Source: CAIMUX01 sp964473865
GTDB taxonomy: Bacteria; Eisenbacteria; RBG-16-71-46; CAIMUX01
Assembly: GCA_964473865.1 (NCBI GenBank)
Contig: CAYYQN010000008.1
Span: 62,001-126,000 of the forward strand
DNA length: 64,000 bases
Direction: 5' to 3'
Under the pieces are notes generated by a model, which did not search any database, was not told where the DNA came from, and saw nothing but the letters and a program-made list of their open reading frames with translations. The position numbers were made by a program, and so were the translations under genes. Of the stretch, positions 1 to 7,815 are shown one piece after another. Numbering within the stretch: position 1 is the stretch's first letter; each line of letters opens with the position of its first letter.

Positions 1-1468
1 CCCGCGCCGCGCGCGTACCGCTCTCCCTTGGGTCGCGCCGTCTCGGCCCGCCGCGTCCTCCACGTCCTTCGCCTCCTTCGCGTCCTTCGCGTCCCGGGCG
101 GACCTTGGCCGGTCCCGGGGATGCCGGCGTGACCGACGTCGGCCCGGCCGCGGCGGCGTTCTCGGGCGAAACTCCGGGCAGCAGCAGAACCGCCAGCAGG
201 ATCAACCCGGCCGAGTGCGCGGTGAGAAGGTCCCAGTCCCTCGCTCCGCCCAGCTTGCGATCCACGACGACCGAGATGACCGCCAGGGTGGCGATCTGCA
301 CCAGCAGCAGGAGATGACGGGGCTCGCGGACGCGGGCGACCAGCTGCCGTCTCGAGGTCAACACCGCCACGAGGCAGACCGGCGCGGTGATCATCGCCAG
401 GTTGAAGAGGTCCTTCCAGTGGTACGTGGAGAAGAGCCCGCGCCCCCCGGCGAGAGGAATCCAGATGTTCTGCGTGTTCTTCGCCTCCAGGAATTCCCGG
501 CGGAACCAATAGGCGTTGAACCCCTCGGCGATGTGAAGCAGCGTGGCCACCAACAACAGGAGCGCGGGGGGGCCGAGCGCCTCGAACATCCGCCGCGCCG
601 GCCGCAGGCCCGGGGCGCGCCACGCGAGCACCAGGAGGGCGGGCGCCGTGAAGAGCGCGGTCAGGTGGAAGGCCAGACCCAGCCCGTAGAACGTCGCCGC
701 GAGCCAGAGCGGCGCCTTCCCCTCCAGCACCGCGAGTCCGCAGATCAGAAACGCCGTCAGGAAGAGAAAGAGGAAGGAGTAGCTCTCGACGTAGCCGAAG
801 AAAAGCGCCGCCGATCCGGCGCCAAAGAGGAGCCCCGCCAGCGTGGCCTTCCGCCAGGGGCTCCAGGACAGCCGCCCGATCAGGCGGAGCCAGATGACCA
901 CCGCTAGCATCCCGGCCAGCACGGCGCTGCCTCGATACAGGTCGAAGGAGGAGAAGCGCTCGCCCCCCTGCCCCAGGCGTTGGTAGATCTGGAAGTGGAG
1001 CAGATAGTCGAGGCTGTCGAAGGCGCGGAAGGGAACGCCGCGCTCCACCAACTCGCCGACCAGATACCCGTCGCCCATGAAGAACGATCGCTCGCGCAGG
1101 AGGACAAACACCGCACCCGCGGCGACGGCCAGAGCCCACGGCACCCACCGCCGCTCGAAGAGGAAGCGCGGAAGCGCGATCGCCAGCCGTTCGCAAACCG
1201 GCCGGCTCACGGCCGGCGTCAGAAACACCCCCAACAGGAGTACGGCGGCCAACCAGGTCCCGTAGAACCACCCCGGCAGATAGGCGAGGTGATTGAAACC
1301 CCAGGCCCGGGGGCCGGGCAGGAAACGGCCGGCGGCCAGAAGGGCCAGCGGCAAGACCGGAAGCGCCAGACTCAGAGGGGGAAGGCGGCGGGACGAGGCA
1401 GCGAGAGGTCCCGCCTTCTCCGGCGCCGGCGACAGATCCGCAGTCCCTTCTTCGGCCCGACCGGACAT
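1..1468 (-). CDS. Polytopic membrane protein, GT-C-like, C-terminus cut by window edge
   Basis: Reading from an ATG at 1468 gives about 489 residues without a stop before base 1. The protein is dominated by hydrophobic segments (roughly residues 30-50, 65-85, 110-125, 180-200, 210-250, 255-280, 300-315, 360-380, 395-410 and 425-440), so it is a multi-spanning inner-membrane protein. Loop motifs such as GDGYLVGELVERG after the third segment and GYVESYSF suggest a GT-C-type glycosyltransferase or a relative that uses lipid-linked sugars; this is inference from topology. The visible end (about residues 450-470) is a Gly/Arg/Glu-rich low-complexity stretch. GGAAGG lies just upstream of the start. 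It diverges from the WYL regulator. Its C-terminus, possibly with a further domain, lies outside the window. Confidence 0.7.
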   Translation of the reverse strand, partial: MSGRAEEGTADLSPAPEKAGPLAASSRRLPPLSLALPVLPLALLAAGRFLPGPRAWGFNHLAYLPGWFYGTWLAAVLLLGVFLTPAVSRPVCERLAIALPRFLFERRWVPWALAVAAGAVFVLLRERSFFMGDGYLVGELVERGVPFRAFDSLDYLLHFQIYQRLGQGGERFSSFDLYRGSAVLAGMLAVVIWLRLIGRLSWSPWRKATLAGLLFGAGSAALFFGYVESYSFLFLFLTAFLICGLAVLEGKAPLWLAATFYGLGLAFHLTALFTAPALLVLAWRAPGLRPARRMFEALGPPALLLLVATLLHIAEGFNAYWFRREFLEAKNTQNIWIPLAGGRGLFSTYHWKDLFNLAMITAPVCLVAVLTSRRQLVARVREPRHLLLLVQIATLAVISVVVDRKLGGARDWDLLTAHSAGLILLAVLLLPGVSPENAAAAGPTSVTPASPGPAKVRPGREGREGGEGRGGRGGPRRRDPRESGTRAAR

Positions 1469-1619
1469 CAACCTTCCGCCTTTCTCCGCGCGGCCCCGAT
1501 CTGGTGAGGTCCGGCGAACGGCGGGGAGCGTACCACAAGGGCCGGAAGGGTGCCGAGGACGGGAGAGCCGGACGGAGGCATCCCCGCGCCGGATCGGCCC
1601 CGGGGGTCAGGAAACCGGC

Positions 1620-1647
1620 TCGACCGAACGGAGCCATGCGCTACAAT
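1620..1647 (+). promoter_or_regulatory. Putative sigma70-type promoter for the WYL regulator
   Basis: TCGACC at 1620-1625 and TACAAT at 1642-1647 are separated by 16 bp. Transcription would start near 1654, about 70 nt before the ATG at 1724. The element lies inside the longest possible reading frame (from 1550), which argues for the internal start. Confidence 0.5.
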
Positions 1648-1723
1648 GGTTGGGCTGTCGGCTCGTTTCCGGAAGTTCGCCGGGAGTTTGCCGGGAGAGG
1701 CCGGGCCGCGCCAGGAATCCGTC

Positions 1724-2785
1724 ATGCAGAGCACCCGTCCCCAATACTTCCGCTTTCGGTTCATCGACCGCGAGATTCGCCGCGGCCGGTACCCGAACTG
1801 CCCCCTCCTGGGCGAGATGTTGGGCGTCTCCGCGCGCACGATCCAGCGCGACATCGAGTTCATGAAGGACAGCCTGGACGCCCCGGTCGAGTTCGACCCG
1901 ATCCGAAACGGCTACTACTACACCGAGACCAGCTTCAATCTGCCGTTCGCCCAGATGACTGAAGGCGAGCTGCTCGCCATGCTGGTCGCCGACAAGGCGC
2001 TGGGCGAGTTCCGCGGCACCGCGTTCGAGGGGGTCATCCGGGGCATCTTCGTCAAGCTGGCCGATGCCCTGCCGGAAGAAGTCACGATCTCTCCGCAGGC
2101 GCTGGCCGAGGCCTACACCTTTGTCGACACCGCGCCGGTGCGCAGCGACCCGGGCATCTTCCGAGCGCTGCAGGACGCGGTGAACGACGGCGCGACGATC
2201 GAGATCCTCTACCACACCCAGAGCCGGAACCAGACCGGCCGCCGGACGGTCGACCCCTACCACCTCGCCAACGTGGACGGAGAGTGGTTCCTGCTCGCCT
2301 GGTGCCACGAGCGCGAGGAGGTTCGGATCTTCCGGCCGTCGCGGATTCGCGAGCTGCGCGCCACCGGCAAGCGATTCCACCGCCCCGACGACTTCAACGC
2401 CGCGCGCTTCTTGAGCACCAAGTTCCACGCCATGGCGGGCGACCGCCCCGTCTCCATCCGGATCCGCTTCGATCCGACGCTCGCGGGCTACATCCGGGAG
2501 CGGGACTGGATGCTGGAGCACGAGATCCAGTTTCGGACCGACGGCGGACTCGACCTGACGGTGCGCGTCGAGAACGCCGACGCCGTCGTGCGCTGGGTCC
2601 TGCAGTGGGGTCTGGGCGCCGAGATCATCTCCCCGCCGTGGGTCCGCCGCCGGCTCCGCGAGCAGGTGGAACGGATCCACGAACGATACGAACCGCGCCC
2701 CTCGCGGGTCGCGCGGTTCCGCGGAAAGGGGAAAGGGACCGGCCGGGTCCTCAAGCCTCCATCCCCTGCCAAACGGCCGGCCTGA
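1724..2785 (+). CDS. WYL-domain transcriptional regulator (HTH_11 + WYL)
   Basis: The 353-residue protein begins with a winged helix-turn-helix (residues 1-60, with the ARTIQRDIEFM recognition-helix pattern of DeoR/HTH_11-type regulators). A WYL ligand-sensing domain follows (about 155-225, with IEILYHTQS, VDPYHLANVDGEWFLLAW and IRIFRPSRI-like strands), then the WCX C-terminal domain (about 245-330). WYL regulators bind small ligands or nucleic acids and repress or activate nearby genes. The frame is open from 1550, but ATG 1724 is chosen because AGGAA sits 7 nt upstream, a promoter lies at 1620-1647, and the family signature starts at once. The basic, Pro-rich last 25 residues are outside the usual fold. 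Its target is unknown; the divergent membrane protein is a candidate. Confidence 0.88.
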   Translation: MQSTRPQYFRFRFIDREIRRGRYPNCPLLGEMLGVSARTIQRDIEFMKDSLDAPVEFDPIRNGYYYTETSFNLPFAQMTEGELLAMLVADKALGEFRGTAFEGVIRGIFVKLADALPEEVTISPQALAEAYTFVDTAPVRSDPGIFRALQDAVNDGATIEILYHTQSRNQTGRRTVDPYHLANVDGEWFLLAWCHEREEVRIFRPSRIRELRATGKRFHRPDDFNAARFLSTKFHAMAGDRPVSIRIRFDPTLAGYIRERDWMLEHEIQFRTDGGLDLTVRVENADAVVRWVLQWGLGAEIISPPWVRRRLREQVERIHERYEPRPSRVARFRGKGKGTGRVLKPPSPAKRPA

Positions 2786-2873
2786 CCGGCCATCTCCGGT
2801 CACGTTCCCAACATCGATGGCAACCGGTCCGCGCGCAGAGGACTGCGGCGGGGACCACGCAGGGGAGGATTCC

Positions 2874-3431
2874 ATGATTCCGGCAACGCAGATCAAGGTC
2901 GGCCAGGTGATCATCTACAATGGCGGGCCGTGCCGGGTGGTGAAGACGCTGCACATCACCCCGGGAAACTGGCGCGGCATGGTGCAGATGAAGCTCGTCA
3001 ACATCCAGACCGGCACCGGCTACGAGAACCGCTTCCGCTCGGAGGACAAGATCGACCTCGCCGACCTCGACGAGCACACGCTGAAGTACCTCTATCACGC
3101 CGGCGACGAGTATCACTTCATGAGCACCGAGACCTACGAGATGATGATGCTGACCAAGGAGGAACTGGGCGACGCCGTGGACTACCTGGTCGAGGAAGCG
3201 GAAGTCACCGCCATGTACTACGAGGGGCGTCCCGTCTCCATCGAGGTGCCGAACTTCGTCGTTCTCACCGTCACCGAGACCGACCCGACGATGCGGACCG
3301 CGACGGTGAGCGCCTCGCCCAAGCCGGCCACGCTGGAAACCGGCCTGCAGGTGCGAGTGCCGCAGTTCATCAACGTCGGCGACAAGGTGAAGATCGACAC
3401 CCGGGACGGATCGTTTGTGGAGCGGGCGTAG
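2874..3431 (+). CDS. efp: Translation elongation factor P, variant tip loop
   Basis: EF-P relieves ribosomes stalled on polyproline by entering the E site and contacting the P-site tRNA. The 185-residue protein has the three beta-barrel domains: KOW-like (1-65), central OB (66-128, YLYHAGDEYHFMSTETYE) and C-terminal OB (129-185, ending GLQVRVPQFINVGDKVKIDTRDGSF in pieces of the family signature). The domain I tip loop reads P30-G31-N32-W33-R34-G35, where E. coli has PGKGQ with the modified Lys34. No epmA/epmB or earP-like gene is seen in the window. ATG 2874 has a strong AGGGGAGG 5 nt upstream. A hairpin follows the stop. Confidence 0.95.
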   Translation: MIPATQIKVGQVIIYNGGPCRVVKTLHITPGNWRGMVQMKLVNIQTGTGYENRFRSEDKIDLADLDEHTLKYLYHAGDEYHFMSTETYEMMMLTKEELGDAVDYLVEEAEVTAMYYEGRPVSIEVPNFVVLTVTETDPTMRTATVSASPKPATLETGLQVRVPQFINVGDKVKIDTRDGSFVERA

Positions 3432-3443
3432 ACGGGAGACGGG

Positions 3444-3480
3444 GAGCAGCTCAGCCGGCTCGGCTGGCTGAGCTCTGCTC
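3444..3480. terminator. Bidirectional terminator-like hairpin
   Basis: The arm at 3444-3456 pairs with 3466-3480 (7 bp plus 6 bp with a two-base CT bulge) around a 9-nt loop. It lies between the convergent efp and winged-helix genes. There is no long T tract, so its termination role is inferred from position. Confidence 0.55.
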
Positions 3481-3518
3481 CTCAGCGCTCCTCAGCATCC
3501 CGACCCCTCAGCGTCCCG

Positions 3519-3995
3519 CTAGTCTTTCTTGTCCCCCTCCGCCTTGTCCCCTTCCGGCTCCCTGAACAGCCCGTCCGCCCCGCTCCGCTTCGGCCGGAAC
3601 TTCGTGAACTCCCGCTCGAGCTTCGCGACCCGCTCTTTCCGCTTCCGGTCCGCTTCGCCACCGCGGAACATCCGCTCCATCTCCCTCTTCTTCTCCTGAA
3701 GCTGGGAATGGAACTCCTCGAGCTCCCCCTGGATGGAGGGACCCGAGTCCCCGCGGGGTAGCAACTCCAGGAGCGTGGGGTCTCCGGGATCGAGGCGCAT
3801 CTCGAACGGGCCCTGCAGCGCCTTCAGGATCCCGCGCTTGCGGAGTTCATGGACCAGGATGTTGACCTTCTCCGGGGCGAGCCGGATGAACTCCGCGATT
3901 TCCGCGGCGGTGGGGCTTCGGCCCTCTCGATGGGCCAGCACCCGCACCGCCGCTACCAGGAGGTGGCTTTCCTCATAGCTGGGGATGAATTCCAT
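3519..3995 (-). CDS. Winged-helix protein with charged coiled-coil tail
   Basis: The protein has 158 residues. Positions 10-60 form a winged-helix-like fold (HLLVAAVRVLAHREG, then RSPTAAEIAEFIRLAPEKVN, then an ELRKRGILKAL wing). Residues about 88-140 are a highly charged helix likely to form a coiled coil, followed by an acidic/Lys-rich tail. The first half resembles MarR/Rrf2-like DNA-binding domains, but I do not recognise the family. It lies 42 bp downstream of the OmpA-lipoprotein gene on the same strand and is probably cotranscribed with it. The start ATG lacks a clear Shine-Dalgarno sequence. A role in regulation is inference only. Confidence 0.65.
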   Translation of the reverse strand: MEFIPSYEESHLLVAAVRVLAHREGRSPTAAEIAEFIRLAPEKVNILVHELRKRGILKALQGPFEMRLDPGDPTLLELLPRGDSGPSIQGELEEFHSQLQEKKREMERMFRGGEADRKRKERVAKLEREFTKFRPKRSGADGLFREPEGDKAEGDKKD

Positions 3996-4037
3996 GCCGC
4001 GAACGCCGTCTTCACGTACCCCGCGTCGCCACCCCTC

Positions 4038-4712
4038 TCAGCCCTGCTCCTTGGCCTTCTCCTCAGCCTGCCGGCGCAGCTCCTCGTTCGGCTCGATGAT
4101 GACCTCGACGCGCCGGTTCGCCTGCTTTCCGGCGGTCGTCTCATTGGTGGCCACCGGCCGCGTCTCGCCGAACCCGAAGTTCTTCATCCGTCCGATCCCC
4201 ACGCCCTTCTCGGAAAGGTACGCGGTCACCGCCGAAGCCCGTCGCTCCGAAAGCGTCTGGTTGTAGTCCTCGGAGCCGTCGGCGTCGGTGTGCCCTTCGA
4301 CCCGGACGTAGGTGTCGGGGTACTTGTTCAGGATCTCGGCCATCTGGGTGATCTCGTTGCGGGCATCCGACCGCAAGTCGTACTTGTCCACGTCGAAGAG
4401 GATGCCGGAGCCGAAGGTGACCTGGATGCCGTCCCCGACCCGCTCCACGTTCGCGCTGGACAGATCCTGCTCCATCTCTGCCGCCTGCTTGTCCATGTAG
4501 TCGCCGATGATGGCCCCGGCAATCCCGCCGGTCACGCCGCCGATCGCGGCGCCGGCCGTGGTGTTGCCGGCCTGGTTGCCGATGATCGCGCCGATCGCGG
4601 CCCCCGCGCCGGCCCCGATGCCGGCCCCCTTCTGCTTCCTGGACATGCCGGCGCAGGAGAGCGCTCCGATCGCCAGCCCGAACACAAGCATCAATGCAAC
4701 GACTCGTCTCAT
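4038..4712 (-). CDS. OmpA-family lipoprotein with glycine zipper (YiaD/Pal-like)
   Basis: The protein has 224 residues. A lipoprotein signal peptide (residues 1-20, ending IGALSC) puts a lipid on Cys20. It is followed by a glycine-zipper segment (about 25-75, repeated GAGIGAGAG, IGNQAG, GGVTGGIAG) and a C-terminal OmpA peptidoglycan-binding domain (about 105-215: ILFDVDKYDLRSDA, VEGHTDADGSEDYNQTLSERRA, GFGETRPVA, NRRVEVII). Such proteins tether the outer membrane to peptidoglycan. Longer in-frame starts exist up to 4853, but ATG 4712 has GGAGGG 8 nt upstream and directly begins the signal peptide. The winged-helix gene follows at 42 bp. Confidence 0.93.
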   Translation of the reverse strand: MRRVVALMLVFGLAIGALSCAGMSRKQKGAGIGAGAGAAIGAIIGNQAGNTTAGAAIGGVTGGIAGAIIGDYMDKQAAEMEQDLSSANVERVGDGIQVTFGSGILFDVDKYDLRSDARNEITQMAEILNKYPDTYVRVEGHTDADGSEDYNQTLSERRASAVTAYLSEKGVGIGRMKNFGFGETRPVATNETTAGKQANRRVEVIIEPNEELRRQAEEKAKEQG

Positions 4713-5168
4713 GGTTTCAATCCCTCCGTGGCGGGTCGGTCGCGGAGATGACCCATGCCCTCCCCCCGCGCCCCCGGTCCCGCGGTCGGTATGTGCGACT
4801 GGCCTTCCATGCCTGGACGGGGCGATTCTTCCACCGCGGGAGGTCCTGCGCAAGGCCGACCTGAGGCCCGGCCCCCCTCCCAGGGATGGGGCGATCGGCG
4901 AACCGCTCCTCTGCCAGCAGGATGGCGGGGTGGAGCGGGCGGGCGCCCTTCCGCGGACCGCGGAGAGACGCAGACCGCGGAAGGACCGGGCGTCCTGCCG
5001 CCGCGGTCACTGGGACCGCGCCCGGGCAGGCCGTCCGAAAAGAGGTTGCGAGCGGACGGCCTCCAGGGGCATGATCGAAGACTGTGAGTCGGACCCCCGC
5101 GGGCGAGCCTGGCCCCCGGCGATACCGGCAAAGCTTGAACCCAGAGTCACGAGACAAGGAGCATCCCG
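4713..5168. other. Intergenic region, no gene recognised
   Basis: This GC-rich spacer separates the divergently read OmpA lipoprotein and the small membrane protein. Open frames across it on both strands are mutually overlapping, rich in Arg/Pro/Gly and lack family features. I could not pick a convincing promoter. Confidence 0.5.
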
Positions 5169-5396
5169 ATGGGTCGTGAGAAGCGGGCCGCCCAGAGCCG
5201 GGCCCAGGAGTTGTTGGAGAAGACCGGACGGGGCAGCGACACCCTGGCCGGGGCCCCGGCCGCCGCGACCGTCTCGACCGTTCCACACGACAAGCCCCAG
5301 ACCAGCACGCAGAAGGCGATCCTGCAGATTCTCGTTCTCTACCTGGGGCCGGTCCTGCTCATCTACATCGTGGGCAAGCTGTTCCTGAAGCTGTAG
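5169..5396 (+). CDS. Small C-tail-anchored membrane protein, function unknown
   Basis: The 75-residue protein has a polar N-terminal half (basic 1-20, Ala/Thr-rich 21-45) and one hydrophobic segment near the C-terminus (about 50-72: ILQILVLYLGPVLLIYIVG, ending KLFLKL). A single tail anchor with the N-terminus in the cytoplasm is likely. AAGGAG at 5156-5161 is 7 nt before the ATG, which supports real translation. I do not recognise the family. It converges on the patatin gene. Confidence 0.6.
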   Translation: MGREKRAAQSRAQELLEKTGRGSDTLAGAPAAATVSTVPHDKPQTSTQKAILQILVLYLGPVLLIYIVGKLFLKL

Positions 5397-5480
5397 CCGG
5401 CGGCTCCCGAACCCGGTTCTCCGCGGCAAGGCGGCGGGCCGCTGAAGGACCCAATCCGCCGCGCTCGCCGGGGCCGCCCT

Positions 5481-7474
5481 TCAGGGGAGCCGGGCGATCT
5501 CGTGTCCCACCTGGATGAAGAAGAATGGATCCCGCCGCTTCTCGAATGCCCCGCCAACGGTGATCGGTCCAATCGGCGTCCGCTGGAGGAGTCCCGCCTC
5601 GAGCCCGCGCTCCGCGTGGGCCTGGAGGGTGTCGCGGAAGCGCCCGCGACGCACCACCGCGGAAGGAAGTCCCCACGCCAGCAGGTTCGGCGCCAGACGT
5701 AGCGAGACGGTCATCGAGGCCCTGCCCGTGAACCGCGCATAGAGCCCCGGCTCGAACAGCCCCATCGTGGAGCGGGTCAGGTCGGCGCGGTGCCAGAATC
5801 GAAACGGCCGATCGTCTCGATCGACTCCCGCGGCCTCCACTTCCGGAGTGAGAGCGAACCTGCCGATCGGCACGCTGCGGGCCAGCGCGGCGGCGAACGA
5901 TGCTGGCGGCTGGCGCGGCAGATCCTTCAGCTGGACTTCGTAGTGGAGCATGAGACGGCGCCCCCGCGTGGGCAACTCGCGCTCGTCGGTGTGGTCGGAG
6001 AGGAACGTGGCGTAGAGAAAGGAACCGTGGTCATCCCAGTCGTCCCCGGAGATGCGGTTCTCTCCCTGATCGCGAACGAAACGATAGCCCGTGACCAGAA
6101 GCTGGTCATCCCCGACCGGCAGCGCGGTGCTGAGCTGCGCGGTGCGCATTCGGTGGCGGAAGTCACCGCGGTCAACCTGTTCGTACCGGAGCCGCTCCGC
6201 CCGCAGAAGCAGGTCGAGCCCCACCGGCACGCCGCGGAGATGGCTGGAGCGGATCCCGACCTCCCCCCCATCCCGGTGCTCGCCGAGATACAAGGAGCCG
6301 TGAACCGTTTCCCCCAGGCGCAGGATGTTGTCCCGGAGGACTTCGAGGTCGACGTTGGCTCCGCGCCGGTTGTCATAGAACAGGCCGACCGATGCGTAGT
6401 TGCGGGCCCGCTCCTCCAGATCGAGCGTGATCCCGACCTGACCGCTGTCGACCAGTGTGACCGTGGGCCACGCCGCCTCGTAGTGTCCGGTGGCATAGAG
6501 CCGCTGGAGCCCACGACCGAGCAGGTCGATGGTGAACGGATCGCCCGGTTCGAGGTCGAGCTCCCGCTTCGGCACCCAACGGTAGGAGCTGGGCTGGGCC
6601 TCCAGCCGCACCCACGCGACTCGGAGGTCCCCCAGGCGCCGCCTGACCTCGGCAATGCGGGGCGGGCGCTCGCGCACGGGCAGGGTTCCCGGCGCAAACC
6701 ACGAACGGATCCGNNNNNNNNNNNNNNNNNNNNNNNNNNNNNNNNNNNNNNNNNNNNNNNNNNNNNNNNNNNNNNNNNNNNNNNNNNNNNNNNNNNNNNN
6801 NNNNNNNNNNNNNTCTTCAAGTCGAGCGCCTGGGTGCGAAACGGAATCGGCAGACGATCGAAGTCGGATCGCGCGAGGAGGTTTGCGGGCGTCGCGTGCT
6901 CCACCAGCATGCGATTCACGTAGACGTCGCTCATCAGCGATCGCGGGAGCCGGTACTCCCAGCCGGCGAAGTAGAGTCCGAAGGCGCGCGGGGACAGAAC
7001 CCACTTCTCGAAGGCGTCGAGATTCTCCCAAGCGCCGGGCGAGCGGAACAGGTCGCGGTCCCGCCCGATGTCCGCTAATTCTGCGACACCGAATCCGGCC
7101 GCGTACAGGCCGCCCACCACCGCTCCCATCGAAGAACCCGCGATGGCATCGATCGGGATCCCCTCCTCCTCGAAGACCTCGAGGACGCCGACCTGGGCCA
7201 GGCCGCGCGCGCCTCCGCCGGAGAGCGCCAGCGCAATGCGGGGTCGCGCGTTGCGGGCGGCATCGGGAGCGGTCGCGTCGCGGGGTTGCGCGCTGCGGGC
7301 GGCATCGGGAGCGCTCGCGTCATCGGCCGCGGAGCGGCCGGACGGATTCCCACCGGAGACAGCCGGATCTGGGTCCGCGGCGCCCGCGGGACAGACCGGC
7401 GGGAGCCAGAACCAGAACACGAAGAACGTCACGAGCCGAACGATTTGCGCGGCGGCGCGGGACATGCGCTTCAA
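5481..7474 (-). CDS. Patatin-like phospholipase with POTRA and outer-membrane barrel (PlpD/type Vd-like), interrupted by a 100-N gap
   Basis: The N-terminal part (7474 down to 6814) has a signal peptide, an Ala/Asp/Pro repeat and a patatin domain with the oxyanion motif GGGARG and nucleophile elbow GSSMG. The catalytic Asp motif should lie in the N gap. Beyond the gap (6713 down to 5481) come a POTRA-like segment (EPGDPFTIDLLGRGLQRLY) and a barrel of about 300 residues ending in a C-terminal aromatic-rich strand, as in BamA/Omp85 proteins. This is the layout of type Vd autotransporters such as PlpD/FplA, which hydrolyse phospholipids at the cell surface. The two parts are in different frames across the gap, so the gap length is arbitrary. 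GGAGG is 6 nt before a TTG at 7474; ATG 7465 is the alternative start. Confidence 0.88.
6714..6813. other. Assembly gap of 100 N inside the patatin gene
   Basis: The run is exactly 100 N, a common placeholder for unknown length. The true missing sequence should hold the end of the patatin domain. Confidence 0.98.
7246..7329. repeat. Two tandem 42-bp units in the patatin N-terminus
   Basis: Units at 7246-7287 and 7288-7329 encode imperfect 14-residue repeats (pattern D-A-x-A-P-D-A-A-R-x-A-x-P-R) between the signal peptide and the catalytic domain. They probably form a flexible linker. Confidence 0.75.
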
Positions 7475-7815
7475 ACGGACCCTCCCGGCGGCCCTTCAGG
7501 CGGGCCTGCGCGGATTCTGGCGCAGGGCTCCGGGTGCGGCAAGGATCGTCTGAGCGGCGAACGGAACGCCGGCCTGCGATCTCCAGGTCCTGGCGGACAC
7601 GCGCGCCACGGTGCGTCTGACCGGCCGGCCGGAACGCCCGCCGCAGTCCGGCCGCAACTCAAGTGTTCCCCCGGCCGGGCCGACGATATACCATACGACG
7701 ATTCACTCCCGCCCCCGGGCGACGCGCGTGTGGGCGCGCGGACGTCAGGGGCGGACTGTTTACCGCGGAAACCGGCCGACACGTCAGTCGGATCCGGCCA
7801 TCCCGGGAGATGACC

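Noticed and set aside
215..1507. Plus-strand frames in the first 1.5 kb.
   Set aside because: They are shadows, in the same codon register, of the minus-strand membrane protein (hydrophobic codons read as Gln/Glu/Lys).
1607..2914. Long minus-strand frame opposite the WYL regulator.
   Set aside because: The plus-strand WYL protein has clear domains, and the minus product is low-complexity and Asp/Gly/Arg-rich.
4713..5168. Several overlapping frames of 60-290 codons in the spacer.
   Set aside because: They overlap one another on both strands, lack ribosome sites and domain features, and consist of Arg/Pro/Gly-rich sequence.
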